From an uncultured Clostridia bacterium (lineage in GTDB: Bacteria > Bacillota > Clostridia > Lachnospirales > Anaerotignaceae): DNA of 64,000 nucleotides. The position numbers and the translations under genes were made by a program. The notes below the pieces were generated by a model. That model searched no databases, was not told the origin of the DNA, and saw only the letters and a program-made list of their open reading frames with translations. Where the stretch lies: contig CAMBLO010000006.1 in NCBI GenBank assembly GCA_945868505.1, positions 23,779 through 87,778 on the forward strand, in the 5' to 3' direction. Every line of letters begins with the position of its first letter. Position 1 is the stretch's first letter. This document shows, piece after piece, positions 1 through 9,475 of the stretch.

Positions 1-696
1 ATGAAGGGGATTTTTTTACGGAAAGAATGGGGCAGTATTTTTTGCTGCCTGTGTATCATCGGGGCTTGTCTGGTGCATACGGCTTTGGGGCAGGGGGCGA
101 AGGATGCCATGTTTCCCATGCTCCATGCCACCATTGTGCTGGATGCAGGCCACGGCGGCTGGGACCCGGGCAAAACGGGCACCAACGGTGCCGATGAAAA
201 GCTGCTGAACCTGGCGGTGGCAGAAAAGCTGGCGGAATATTTGGAGCAGGGGGGCGCAGAGGTCATCCTGACCAGAGACAGCGATGCTGCCCTCGGGAAA
301 GGGAAAAAGGCAGATATGGCGGAACGGAAAAAGATTGCCAATGAAACAGGGGCGGATATCCTTGTGAGCATCCACCAGAATGCGTTCCCCTCTGCAAGAG
401 CCAAGGGGGCACAGGTTTTTTATCATAAGAGCAGCGAAAAGGGGAAGGTTTTGGCGGAATGCGTGCAGGAAAGCCTGCGGAATCGGGTGGATGGCAGCAA
501 TACCCGCCAAGCCAAGGAAAATAAGGATTATTACATACTCAGAACAACAGAGATTCCCGCCGTTATCGTGGAGTGCGGCTTTCTTTCCAATGCAGAGGAG
601 GAAAGACTGCTGAACGATGCCGCATATCAGGAAAAACTGGCATGGGCGATTTACTGCGGTATCCTTGACTATTTCGAGAATTTGGATATGATATAA
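1..696 (+). CDS. cwlD: N-acetylmuramoyl-L-alanine amidase, CwlD-like (Amidase_3)
   Basis: TIVLDAGHGG...E...SIHQNA...VECGFLSN motifs and N-terminal hydrophobic segment; starts at window base 1. Confidence 0.85.
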   Translation: MKGIFLRKEWGSIFCCLCIIGACLVHTALGQGAKDAMFPMLHATIVLDAGHGGWDPGKTGTNGADEKLLNLAVAEKLAEYLEQGGAEVILTRDSDAALGKGKKADMAERKKIANETGADILVSIHQNAFPSARAKGAQVFYHKSSEKGKVLAECVQESLRNRVDGSNTRQAKENKDYYILRTTEIPAVIVECGFLSNAEEERLLNDAAYQEKLAWAIYCGILDYFENLDMI

Positions 697-742
697 ATTA
701 GGAAATTATCGTTTATTTGAACTAACAGGAAGGAAAATCCTA

Positions 743-2215
743 ATGGAAAATACATTTGAAAAACTGGGGATGCGTCCTGCCTTGGCGGAAGCCTTGGCGA
801 AGCAGGGCATCGAAACCCCCACGGAAATACAGCAGAAGATGATTCCCGAGATTTTGGCGGGGAAGGATGTCATCGGCCGTTCCGAAACAGGCTCCGGCAA
901 AACACTGGCCTATCTGCTGCCGATTTTTGAAAAACTGGACTTGAGTGTCAGGGGGACACAGGCCATCATCCTGACACCCACCCATGAGCTGGCGGCGCAG
1001 GTATTCCGTCAGGCGGAGCTGCTGCAGGAAAATTCCGGCATTGAGGCAGGCTGCGTCCTGCTCATCGGTGCGGCAGGCATCGGCAGACAGATGGAAAAGC
1101 TGAAAGCAAAGCCCCATATCGTGGTGGGCTCTGTGGGGCGTATTCTGGATTTGATTCGCAAGAAAAAAATTCAGGCCCATCTGGTAAAGACCATCGTTCT
1201 GGATGAAGGGGACAGACTGATGGACGACGGCAACGTGGAGGATGTGGAAGCAGTCATCAAAACCACCCTGAAGGAACGCCAGATTGTTCTGCTTTCCGCT
1301 TCTGTCAGCGGCGAAGCCAAGGAAAAGGCGGCAAGGCTGATGAAGGAAGATGCGGTGGATTTGGAGGCCAAAAGCGGCGGCATTGTGCCCAAGGGCATCC
1401 ACCATTACTATATCCTTTCCGCCCACAGAGAAAAATTTGCCAACCTGCGAAAAATCCTTGCGGGGGAAAAGCCTGCCAAGTGCATGATTTTCCTGAATAA
1501 CCCCGAAAATATCGAGGTGACGGTGGATAAGCTGAATTACCACGGCATCAAGGCGGCGGGCATCTATGGGCAGGCCAGCAAGCTGGACAGAAAGAATGCC
1601 ATGGATGATTTCAGAGAGGGGCGTATCAACGTGCTGGTGGCTTCCGATATCGGCTCCCGCGGGCTGGATATCGAAGGGGTGACCCATATCATCAATCTGG
1701 ATGTTCCTGAAGAACCTACCCATTATCTGCACCGTGCGGGACGCTGCGGCAGAAAGGGCATGGAAGGCACAGCCATCACCATTGTGACCCCCTATGAACG
1801 GAAATGGATTCATAAATATGAAAAGGCTTGGGGGCTGCAATTTGAACAGAAGGAAATGTCCTTCGGCAAGCTGGTGGACAGCCAGAAAACGAAAAAGGAT
1901 ATCGTAAAGCCCATGAAAAAGAAAAAGCTCATCATTGGGGATAAATGGGTGGAAGGCGACGGCTGGGGCGATTTCGATGATTGGGGTGATCTGGACGATC
2001 TCATCATCGAAACAGGCGGCGGCACATCCAAGAAAAAGAAAAAAGACAAAAAGGAAAAAAATGACTTTCCCTTCGCTTCTTCCAAGCCCCAGAAAAAAGG
2101 CGGCAAAAAAGGAAAATCCGGGAAGAAAGAGGACGAAACCTTAGGCTTCTTTGCGAAAAAAGTGAAAAAACTTGCCGAAAAAGAGGCAAACCGCCAAAAA
2201 AGTCAAAAAAAATAA
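743..2215 (+). CDS. DEAD/DEAH-box ATP-dependent RNA helicase with Lys-rich C-terminal tail
   Basis: SETGSGKT, VLDEGD (divergent DEAD), SAS, HRAGRCGR motifs; polylysine tail. Confidence 0.9.
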   Translation: MENTFEKLGMRPALAEALAKQGIETPTEIQQKMIPEILAGKDVIGRSETGSGKTLAYLLPIFEKLDLSVRGTQAIILTPTHELAAQVFRQAELLQENSGIEAGCVLLIGAAGIGRQMEKLKAKPHIVVGSVGRILDLIRKKKIQAHLVKTIVLDEGDRLMDDGNVEDVEAVIKTTLKERQIVLLSASVSGEAKEKAARLMKEDAVDLEAKSGGIVPKGIHHYYILSAHREKFANLRKILAGEKPAKCMIFLNNPENIEVTVDKLNYHGIKAAGIYGQASKLDRKNAMDDFREGRINVLVASDIGSRGLDIEGVTHIINLDVPEEPTHYLHRAGRCGRKGMEGTAITIVTPYERKWIHKYEKAWGLQFEQKEMSFGKLVDSQKTKKDIVKPMKKKKLIIGDKWVEGDGWGDFDDWGDLDDLIIETGGGTSKKKKKDKKEKNDFPFASSKPQKKGGKKGKSGKKEDETLGFFAKKVKKLAEKEANRQKSQKK

Positions 2216-2290
2216 TTGTCCAAAAGGCGATTATCGGTTATGATGATAGGGAAGGATTATTTAAGAAAGATTTTTAAGGAGGATTCGACT

Positions 2291-2602
2291 ATGTGCGATA
2301 AATGCGGATGCGGTCACGATCACGACCACGATCATGTTCACGAAGAAATGGAAATGGAAACATTGACACTGACACTGGACGACGATACAGAAATGGAATG
2401 CGGTATTCTGGGCGTTTTTGCAGTAGATGGCATTGAAGGCAAGGAATACATTGCTCTGCTGCCTCTGGAAGACGAAACAGTTCTGCTGTATGAATACAAG
2501 GAAAACGAAGATGGCATCGAACTGCTGAATATCGAAAGCGACGATGACTTTGAAAAGGTTTCCAACACATTCTATGATCTGTTCGAAGACGAAGAAGAAT
2601 GA
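2291..2602 (+). CDS. DUF1292 family protein with Cys/His/Asp-rich N-terminus
   Basis: MCDKCGCGHDHDHDHVHEE followed by a DUF1292-like acidic domain; RBS aaggagg upstream. Confidence 0.75.
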   Translation: MCDKCGCGHDHDHDHVHEEMEMETLTLTLDDDTEMECGILGVFAVDGIEGKEYIALLPLEDETVLLYEYKENEDGIELLNIESDDDFEKVSNTFYDLFEDEEE

Positions 2603-2616
2603 TAAAATGAAAAAGG

Positions 2617-2650
2617 GCGGGGATGGGCGACTATCCCCGTCTGTTTTTTT
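2617..2650 (+). terminator. Rho-independent terminator
   Basis: GGGGAT...ATCCCC stem followed by T7. Confidence 0.65.
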
Positions 2651-2804
2651 CATAAAACAAAGAAAGCCGCTTTCGATATGTATCACCGCTGAAGCTGCTT
2701 GCAGGGTTCAGCGGTTGTACATGACGGAAGTGATTTGCGGAGCAAATCATGAGTAAGACGAAGTCTTACGAATGGCTTGAAAATTTTAGATAGGAGAAAG
2801 AGAT

Positions 2805-3995
2805 ATGAAAGGAAAACGTTTGACGGCTTTGGCGATGGCGGCCATGCTGGGGGTTTCTGCGGTGCAGCCCGTTTTTGCTGCGGACTGGCAGAGCCAAAAC
2901 CCACTGATTGCCCATGCCTTGGGGGAAGCCGATGGGAAAATTGAAACAAATTCCAAGGAGGCCTTTATCACCTCTTGGGAAAATGGCTATCGTGTAGTGG
3001 AGGGGGATTTTACCTATACCTCCGATGGCACGCTGGTTTTGCGTCATGATTTCGACGCCGATGGCTCTTATTACCGCTTGGAGATTGAGCCCAACGGCAA
3101 GCTGGTGATGGATAGCAAGACCTTTGTGGAAACACCTGTTATCTATGAACAGACTGCTATCACGGCGGTGGACCTGCTCTATCTGATGATGGAATATCCC
3201 GATATGTATCTGGTGACGGATACGAAGGATACGGATAAGGCGACGGTGCAGCGGCAGTTCAACGATTTGAAAAATATTGCAAATAATATCGGTGCGCCGG
3301 AGATTTTGGAGCGTATCATCCCCCAAATCTACCATAAGGATATGTTGAACTGGGTGAAGGAAATCTATCCCTTCCAAAACTGGATCTTTACCCTGTATCT
3401 CATCACCAATCCCAATTATGCAGAAATTGCAGACTTTTGTGCCGCCAATGGCATCGATACGGTGACATTGCATTATGACCGTGCCACCAAGGAAAACGTT
3501 AGTGCATTGAAAGCAAAGGGGCTGAAGGTCTATGCCCATACGGTGAATCGCTATCTGGTTTTTGAAGATTTGTTGGAAAATGGGGTAGACGGTATCTATA
3601 CCGACCGCATCAAACCCTATGAATTGGAATGGGTAGGTCTGGAAAACAGCAGAACGTTGACGGAACAAACCTTTCCTGTAAACGAGAAGGAAATGACCTT
3701 TACCACATTGGATATCTTCGGCAAAGCCCATGCACCCCTGCGGCAGTTGGCAGAGGCAGGCAAAAAATTTTCTGCAGAATATAACAAAGAAGCGGGCACA
3801 CTGAACCTGACCTTGGGCAAAAAATTCACCACCTTGGGGAATGAAATGCTCATGGATGGCAGCGGCAGACTGGTGACGAAAAAAGCGGATTTCAAGCTGC
3901 TTTTGGGCGGCAAGGAAACGGGCATCCAGTGCTTCTATGTGGACGGGGAGGTTTACGCTCCCGTGGAGGATATCCTTAATTTGATGCAAAAATAA
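2805..3995 (+). CDS. Secreted glycerophosphodiester phosphodiesterase with C-terminal copper-amine-oxidase-N-like domain
   Basis: Signal peptide; LIAHALGEADGKIETNSKEAF, VEGDFTYTSDGTLVLRHD GDPD motifs; C-terminal repeat-like stalk domain. Confidence 0.75.
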   Translation: MKGKRLTALAMAAMLGVSAVQPVFAADWQSQNPLIAHALGEADGKIETNSKEAFITSWENGYRVVEGDFTYTSDGTLVLRHDFDADGSYYRLEIEPNGKLVMDSKTFVETPVIYEQTAITAVDLLYLMMEYPDMYLVTDTKDTDKATVQRQFNDLKNIANNIGAPEILERIIPQIYHKDMLNWVKEIYPFQNWIFTLYLITNPNYAEIADFCAANGIDTVTLHYDRATKENVSALKAKGLKVYAHTVNRYLVFEDLLENGVDGIYTDRIKPYELEWVGLENSRTLTEQTFPVNEKEMTFTTLDIFGKAHAPLRQLAEAGKKFSAEYNKEAGTLNLTLGKKFTTLGNEMLMDGSGRLVTKKADFKLLLGGKETGIQCFYVDGEVYAPVEDILNLMQK

Positions 3996-4010
3996 ATTTT
4001 GAGAAAACTA

Positions 4011-4059
4011 AGTCTTAAGAATGGTTTTATTGGAAAAAGCCAATCTTAAGACTTTTTTT
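4011..4059 (+). terminator. Rho-independent terminator
   Basis: AGTCTTAAGA...TCTTAAGACT followed by T-run. Confidence 0.75.
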
Positions 4060-4123
4060 GTTGTTTTTTGTCGAAAACCGCCGTAAGATAAGAGGGATAC
4101 AAAAGCAAAAAGGAGGAACTGCC

Positions 4124-5113
4124 TTGAACGAGGAGAAAAAGAAACGTTTGAGACGCCTGTATTTCAAGACCCTTGCCATCACCTTGGCGGTCTGCATCGC
4201 CCTGATGGGGGCGGCCTACGGCGTATTTTTATATTTGGTGGGCGGTTTGAACCGCTCGGAAATTGATGAAAGCAATCTTTCCGTCAATGAACAGTACGGC
4301 GATGATAAGATTATGAATATTGCCCTGTATGGGGTGGATTCCCGCAACAATGATTATGAGGGGCGTTCCGATGCCATTATGATTGCCTCCATCAACGGCA
4401 AGACGGGCAAGGTGAAGCTGATTTCCATTGCAAGAGATACATACGTTTCCGTTCCCGGCTATTATGATACCAAGATCAACCATGCCTATGCCTATGGCGG
4501 CCCTGAGCTTGCCATCCAAACCCTGAACGAAAACTTCGGCATGAATATCACTGATTATGTCACCGTAAACTTCGATTCTCTGGCGGAGGTTATCGATGAA
4601 ATGGGCGGCGTGATGGTAGATGTGACAGAGGCGGAGCGGCAGCAGGTCAATGCTTACCTTCTCAGCGGCGAGCCCTTGCGGGAAACAGGCTATATCAATC
4701 TGAACGGCCCTCAGGCAGTCAGCTATTCCCGTATCCGAAAGATAGACAGCGACAGTATGCGTGCCTCCCGCCAGCGGGAAGTCCTTGCGTCCCTGTTTGA
4801 AAAGGCAAAGGAAATCAACCCTCTGGAATACCCCTCCTATGTGCGGAAGTTTGCGCCCATGGTGGAAACCTCTTTGAGCAACGAAGAAATTTTGAAGATT
4901 GCATCAGTGGGCCTGAAGGGCAGCGACCTTACCTTGGAGCAGGCGGCCTTCCCCAATGATTATATTGCTTCTACGGGGCAGACCATCGGTGGGGTATGGT
5001 ATTATGTGTATGACTTGGAGCAGGCAAAAGATATGCTCCGGCAGTATATTTATGAGGATATTCCCTTTGAAGAGTATGGCATGGCAGAAGAATCCATTGA
5101 AAAAACCGAATAA
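4124..5113 (+). CDS. LytR-CpsA-Psr (LCP) family cell wall attachment protein
   Basis: MNIALYGVDSRNNDYEGRSDAIMIASIN, SIARDTYV, KINHAYAYGG, SYSRIRKIDSD motifs; TTG start after aggagg. Confidence 0.9.
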   Translation: MNEEKKKRLRRLYFKTLAITLAVCIALMGAAYGVFLYLVGGLNRSEIDESNLSVNEQYGDDKIMNIALYGVDSRNNDYEGRSDAIMIASINGKTGKVKLISIARDTYVSVPGYYDTKINHAYAYGGPELAIQTLNENFGMNITDYVTVNFDSLAEVIDEMGGVMVDVTEAERQQVNAYLLSGEPLRETGYINLNGPQAVSYSRIRKIDSDSMRASRQREVLASLFEKAKEINPLEYPSYVRKFAPMVETSLSNEEILKIASVGLKGSDLTLEQAAFPNDYIASTGQTIGGVWYYVYDLEQAKDMLRQYIYEDIPFEEYGMAEESIEKTE

Positions 5114-5153
5114 ATGATTCAAAAAGTCAAATGGATATTTTTGAAAAAAATGG

Positions 5154-5181
5154 TTGACAAAAAAATTGAACGGGGTATAAT
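5154..5181 (+). promoter_or_regulatory. Sigma-A-type promoter of the T-box/metNIQ transcript
   Basis: TTGACA (5154) - 16 nt - TATAAT (5176). Confidence 0.75.
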
Positions 5182-5210
5182 GGGGTACAAGTTCAAAAGA
5201 CAAAGGCAAT

Positions 5211-5486
5211 GAAAAGAAGAGTACATCCTGAAAGATTTTACAGAGAACCTCTGGTAGCTGCGAAGGAGGAAATGCGGAAAGGATGGAAGATGGTCTTGGA
5301 GCCGCGCACCGAGAGGAGAACCCTTTAGGCTGCGACGGGAGCGCCCGTGACAGCGCCAGAGTATCGGCGAAATGCCCGTACTTGATAAGGCCGTAGCCGT
5401 GAGGCTATGGTGAATTAGGGTGGTAACACGAAGCAAATATGCTCTCGTCCCTGAGTTGTTTTACTTAGGGACGGGAGTTTTTTATT
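5211..5486 (+). promoter_or_regulatory. T-box riboswitch, methionine specifier (ATG)
   Basis: AAGA-GTA-CATCC (5217-5228) pairs with GGATG-GAAGATGG-TCTT (5281-5297), placing ATG at 5290-5292 in the specifier loop; T-box bulge AGGGTGGTAACACG (5417-5430); terminator CTCTCGTCCCT...AGGGACGGGAGTTTTTT. Confidence 0.85.
5441..5486 (+). terminator. T-box regulated terminator
   Basis: CTCTCGTCCCT/AGGGACGGGAG + T6; CGTCCCT also pairs with the T-box AGGG/ACG to form the antiterminator. Confidence 0.8.
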
Positions 5487-5521
5487 ATGGGACTCCTGAA
5501 CAAAAACAATGGTTTTTGAAT

Positions 5522-5650
5522 AGGGTCAAGGGGTATGAGCACCGCCAAGAGGAAGGCGGCGGCGTTAGCCGTCTTTCCGAAGGAAAGATGCTTGAGCAAT
5601 CCCCTTGCAGGGGTCGAGAGGGGACAGCGTCCCCCGGAGAAAGGTGGTTT
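5522..5650. repeat. Family A hairpin-rich intergenic repeat, copy 1
   Basis: tagggtcaaggggtatgagcaccgccaagaggaaggcggcggcgttagccgtctttccgaaggaaagatgcttga... is matched in inverted orientation at 8229-8346. Confidence 0.75.
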
Positions 5651-5654
5651 CAAA

Positions 5655-6674
5655 ATGTCTGAAAAAGAAACGATGATCCGCTTAGAGGGCATCAAAAAAC
5701 GCTTCCGCACCAAGGCGGGAGAATTGGAAGTGCTCCACGGCGTGAGCGCAGATATCAAAAAAGGCGAAGTATTCGGTATCATCGGGCTGAGCGGTGCCGG
5801 CAAAAGTACATTGGTACGCTGCATCAACCTGTTGGAACGCCCCACAGCCGGTAAGGTTTGGCTGGATGGGGTGGAGCTGACCTCCCTGCCGGAAAAGGAA
5901 CTGAGAGAACAGCGCAGACACATGGGCATGATTTTCCAGCAGTTCCATCTGCTGATGCAGAGAACCGCATTGGATAACGTTTGCTTCCCTCTGGAAATCA
6001 GCGGCGTGCCCAAGGCACAGGCGAAGGAAAGAGCCAAAGAACTGCTGGAGCTGGTTGGTCTGGCGGATAGAATCGATTCCTATCCTTCACAGCTTTCCGG
6101 CGGTCAGAAGCAGAGAGTTGCCATTGCCAGAGCATTGGCAACAGAGCCTAAGGTACTCCTTTGTGACGAAGCAACCTCCGCATTGGACCCTAACACAACG
6201 GCAGGCGTTCTTTCCCTGCTGAAGGATATTAACGAACGACTGGGCATCACCATCGTGGTGATCACCCACGAAATGAGCGTTATCCAAGAAATCTGTGACA
6301 GAGTTGCCATCATCGACGGCGGTTTGATTGCAGAAGAAGGCAGCGTAGAAGAAATCTTCCGCGCACCCAAAACAAAGATCGGTCAGGAACTGGTGATGCA
6401 TGAAGGCTCCAACAGAGAAGCCTATACAGGCAAACTGCCTTATAGCTATCGTCTGGTATTTAACGGTGGCAAGGAAAACGAGCCTGTTCTTGGGGAAATG
6501 ATGATTGAAACAACGGGTGTTGTTAATATTCTGGCAGCAAATACCAGAACCATTGACGGTCAGGATTTTGGACAGATGGTGGTACAGTTCCCCGAAGAAA
6601 AAGAACTGAGAGAAAGAATGATCCAGTATCTGACAGACAGAGGCGTTGTGGTAGAGGAGGTAGAATATGTTTAA
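5655..6674 (+). CDS. metN: Methionine ABC transporter ATP-binding protein
   Basis: GLSGAGKS, LSGGQKQRVAIARAL, LLCDEATSALDP, C-terminal NIL domain; upstream Met T-box; followed by metI and metQ. Confidence 0.92.
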   Translation: MSEKETMIRLEGIKKRFRTKAGELEVLHGVSADIKKGEVFGIIGLSGAGKSTLVRCINLLERPTAGKVWLDGVELTSLPEKELREQRRHMGMIFQQFHLLMQRTALDNVCFPLEISGVPKAQAKERAKELLELVGLADRIDSYPSQLSGGQKQRVAIARALATEPKVLLCDEATSALDPNTTAGVLSLLKDINERLGITIVVITHEMSVIQEICDRVAIIDGGLIAEEGSVEEIFRAPKTKIGQELVMHEGSNREAYTGKLPYSYRLVFNGGKENEPVLGEMMIETTGVVNILAANTRTIDGQDFGQMVVQFPEEKELRERMIQYLTDRGVVVEEVEYV

Positions 6675-7326
6675 GGAAGGTATGCTGGCCCTTGTGGGTC
6701 AGGGGTTTATTGAAACCATTTATATGACAGTCATCTCCACGGCTTTGGCGTATCTGGTGGGCCTGCCTCTGGGGTTGATCCTGGTGGTGACAGATAAGGA
6801 TGGTATCCATCCCATCTCTTGGCTGAATAGCCTGTTGGGGCTGATTATCAACTTCTTCCGTTCCGTTCCCTTTTTGATTTTGCTGATTGCATTGATGCCC
6901 TTTACAAAGGCGGTCGTTGGCACTGTCATTGGCTCCAAGGCGGCGATTGTTGGGCTTTGGGTGGCTGCGACACCCTTTATCGCCAGAATGGTGGAATCTT
7001 CTTTAAAGGAAGTGGAAGTCGGCGTGATCGAAGCGGCCCAGTCCATGGGGGCGTCTCCTTTCCAGATCATGCGGAAGGTACTTTTGCCGGAAGCAAAGCC
7101 TTCTCTTTTGGTGGGGGCAGCCATCAGCATCACAACGATTTTGGGCTACTCCGCTATGGCGGGTATTGTCGGTGCCGGCGGCTTGGGTGCCATTGCCATC
7201 AACTATGGCTATTACCGTGGGCAGGAAGATGTTATGTATATCATGGTAGTCCTGCTGGCGATTATCGTGCTGGTGTTCCAGGAATTGGGAATGAGAATTT
7301 CCAAACGTACAGATAAAAGACTGTAA
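6667..7326 (+). CDS. metI: Methionine ABC transporter permease
   Basis: Membrane protein with EAAQSMGAS EAA loop; position between metN and metQ. Confidence 0.92.
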   Translation: MFKEGMLALVGQGFIETIYMTVISTALAYLVGLPLGLILVVTDKDGIHPISWLNSLLGLIINFFRSVPFLILLIALMPFTKAVVGTVIGSKAAIVGLWVAATPFIARMVESSLKEVEVGVIEAAQSMGASPFQIMRKVLLPEAKPSLLVGAAISITTILGYSAMAGIVGAGGLGAIAINYGYYRGQEDVMYIMVVLLAIIVLVFQELGMRISKRTDKRL

Positions 7327-7395
7327 GCCCTGAAAGGGATTTACATATCAAAACAAAAAAATTTATATTTTTTACAAACAAGGAGGAAATGTATC

Positions 7396-8226
7396 ATGAA
7401 GAAATTTTTTGCAATTTTACTGACAGGTGTGCTGACACTGGGCTTGGCTGCCTGCGGCGGTTCCGCAGAAGCACCCGCTGACGAAACATCCGCAGATGCC
7501 ATCACACTGAAAATCGGTGCTTCTCCCACACCCCACGCTGAAATTCTGGAAGCAGCAAAAGAAGAACTGGCTGCAAAGGGCATCAACCTGGAAATCGTTG
7601 AATTCACAGACTATGTTCAGCCCAATCTGGCAACAGAATCCGGCGATCTGGATGCAAACTTCTTCCAGCACCTGCCTTATCTGGAATCCTTCAATGAAGA
7701 ACAGGGCACAGATTTGGTTTCCATCGGTGCAATCCACTATGAACCCATGGGCATCTACGCTGGCACAGTAACAGACCTGACAAACATCCCCGAAGGCACA
7801 AAGATTGGTATCCCCAATGACGCAACAAACGGCGGTCGTGCGCTGCTGCTGCTGGAAGCAAACGGTCTGATCAAACTGGATCCCGCAGCTGGCACATCTG
7901 CGACAAAGCTGGATATCGTTGAAAATCCCCTGAATCTGGAAATCATCGAAATGGAAGCTGCACAGCTGCCTCTGTCTCTGGGCGATCTGGGTCTGGCAGT
8001 CATCAACGGCAACTATGCAATGCAGAATGGCCTGAAAACAGAAGATGCACTGGCAATCGAAGCTGCTGACTCTCTGGCTGCAACAACTTATGCAAACATT
8101 ATCGCTGTAAAAGCTGGCAACGAAGAAGCACCCGGTATGGCAGAACTGATGGAAGTACTGACAGGTGAAACAATCTCTGCATTCATCGAAAGCACATACG
8201 GCGGCGCAGTTGCTCCTATGAACTAA
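7396..8226 (+). CDS. metQ: Methionine-binding lipoprotein (NlpA/MetQ family)
   Basis: Lipobox LGLAACG; ASPTPHAEILE...FTDYVQPNLA...DANFFQHLPYL motifs. Confidence 0.93.
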   Translation: MKKFFAILLTGVLTLGLAACGGSAEAPADETSADAITLKIGASPTPHAEILEAAKEELAAKGINLEIVEFTDYVQPNLATESGDLDANFFQHLPYLESFNEEQGTDLVSIGAIHYEPMGIYAGTVTDLTNIPEGTKIGIPNDATNGGRALLLLEANGLIKLDPAAGTSATKLDIVENPLNLEIIEMEAAQLPLSLGDLGLAVINGNYAMQNGLKTEDALAIEAADSLAATTYANIIAVKAGNEEAPGMAELMEVLTGETISAFIESTYGGAVAPMN

Positions 8227-8228
8227 GC

Positions 8229-8346
8229 AACCTTGAGGGCGTTGCCCTCAAACTTCCACGAGGGGCTCCTGTCAAGCATCTTCCCTTCGGGAAGACGGCT
8301 TCGCCGCCGCCTTGATCTTGGCGGTGCTTATACCCCTCGACCCTAT
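8229..8346. repeat. Family A hairpin-rich intergenic repeat, copy 2 (inverted relative to copy 1)
   Basis: Reverse complement tagggtcgaggggtataagcaccgccaagatcaaggcggcggcgaagccgtcttcccgaagggaagatgcttgac aligns with 5522-5600. Confidence 0.75.
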
Positions 8347-8350
8347 ACGC

Positions 8351-8388
8351 AAAAAAAGCGATTTTCCAACCGGAAAATCGCTTTTTTT
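8351..8388 (+). terminator. Rho-independent terminator (bidirectional)
   Basis: AAAAAAAGCGATTTTCC aacc GGAAAATCGCTTTTTTT. Confidence 0.85.
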
Positions 8389-8443
8389 ATGAAAAGTTTA
8401 GATGAAGCCTATTTATAAGGTAGTGGAGAGGATGCCCACGGTC

Positions 8444-8878
8444 TTACTTCTTTCCGGTAGAGCCGTGTCCGCCCCTGTCTGCGTTGTCAAGGCTTTCCAC
8501 TTCGTCAAACACCAATGCAGGCTGATGCTCAAAGATGCGGAACTGGCAGATGCGGTCATTTACTTCAATTACCGTATCCCGCAGGGCATAGGCAGGCATA
8601 AACCACTGGTCATTGTTGCCGCAGTAGCTTTCATCCACGATGCCGCAATGGTTGGTCTGGATGATGCCAAAATTTTTAAAGGTAGAGCTGCGGGGTACAA
8701 TATGGGCTTCATAGCCCTTGGGCAGCTCCATGGCGATGCCCAGAGGAATTAGCTTAAATTCCCCTTCTTTCAGCTCTATACGCTCCGCCGCCCGCAGGTC
8801 AATCCAGTCGGATTTACCGTCAATGTAGCGGAGCTTTTCAATTTTATCACTCAAATATTTAATTTTAATCGTTTCCAT
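8444..8878 (-). CDS. dut: dUTP diphosphatase
   Basis: [38 protein letters not shown] dUTPase motifs. Confidence 0.88.
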   Translation of the reverse strand: METIKIKYLSDKIEKLRYIDGKSDWIDLRAAERIELKEGEFKLIPLGIAMELPKGYEAHIVPRSSTFKNFGIIQTNHCGIVDESYCGNNDQWFMPAYALRDTVIEVNDRICQFRIFEHQPALVFDEVESLDNADRGGHGSTGKK

Positions 8879-8922
8879 AAATTTATCCTTTCTGTTAGCA
8901 AAAGGGGGTGCTTTTGTAAATG

Positions 8923-8985
8923 GGGGTCGAGGGGAATCATTCCCCTCGTAGGGGGCTCGAGGGACAACGTCCCTCGAAAATCATT
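8923..8985. repeat. Partial Family A hairpin repeat
   Basis: GGGTCGAGGGGAATCATTCCCCTC ... CGAGGGACAACGTCCCTCG. Confidence 0.6.
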
Positions 8986-9475
8986 CTGCATGATATAAGT
9001 AGAGGGAGCTGTTTTTCAAAGATTTCTGCACATCAATGATGCGCTGATTGAAGCTGCCCTTCCAGTGGAGCTTCGTATCCTTCAAATCCTCCACAAATTT
9101 CCCGTCTACCAGTACATCAATATACTGCATCAAGGGCAGGGCGCTGATTTCCTCCCAGCGATAGCCGGTGTAAAGCCAGATGTTTTTATCGGGAAATTCC
9201 AGCTTTACTTTTCTCGCCAGCCGTTCGATGCCCATGCGGTTGCCTTCATAAAGGGGGTCGCCGCCGCTGAAGGTGATGCCACTGATATAATCCCGGCTGA
9301 GGACAGAAAACAACTCTGCTTCCGCTGCTGCATCGAAGGGTATGCCGCCGTTAGGGTCCCATGTAAAGGGATTGTGGCAGCCCTTGCAGTGGTGAGAACA
9401 GCCCGCCACCCAAAGGACCACCCGCAGCCCTTCGCCGTTGAGCATATCGTCTTTCGTAATATTATGATACCGCAT
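8981..9475 (-). CDS. nrdG: Anaerobic ribonucleoside-triphosphate reductase activating protein
   Basis: CSHHCKGCHN radical-SAM motif; directly adjacent to nrdD. Confidence 0.92.
   Translation of the reverse strand: MRYHNITKDDMLNGEGLRVVLWVAGCSHHCKGCHNPFTWDPNGGIPFDAAAEAELFSVLSRDYISGITFSGGDPLYEGNRMGIERLARKVKLEFPDKNIWLYTGYRWEEISALPLMQYIDVLVDGKFVEDLKDTKLHWKGSFNQRIIDVQKSLKNSSLYLYHAE

Noticed and set aside
5420-5662. 80-aa plus ORF over the T-box terminator and repeat
   Set aside because: Overlaps the riboswitch terminator and repeat hairpins; no RBS or recognisable domain.
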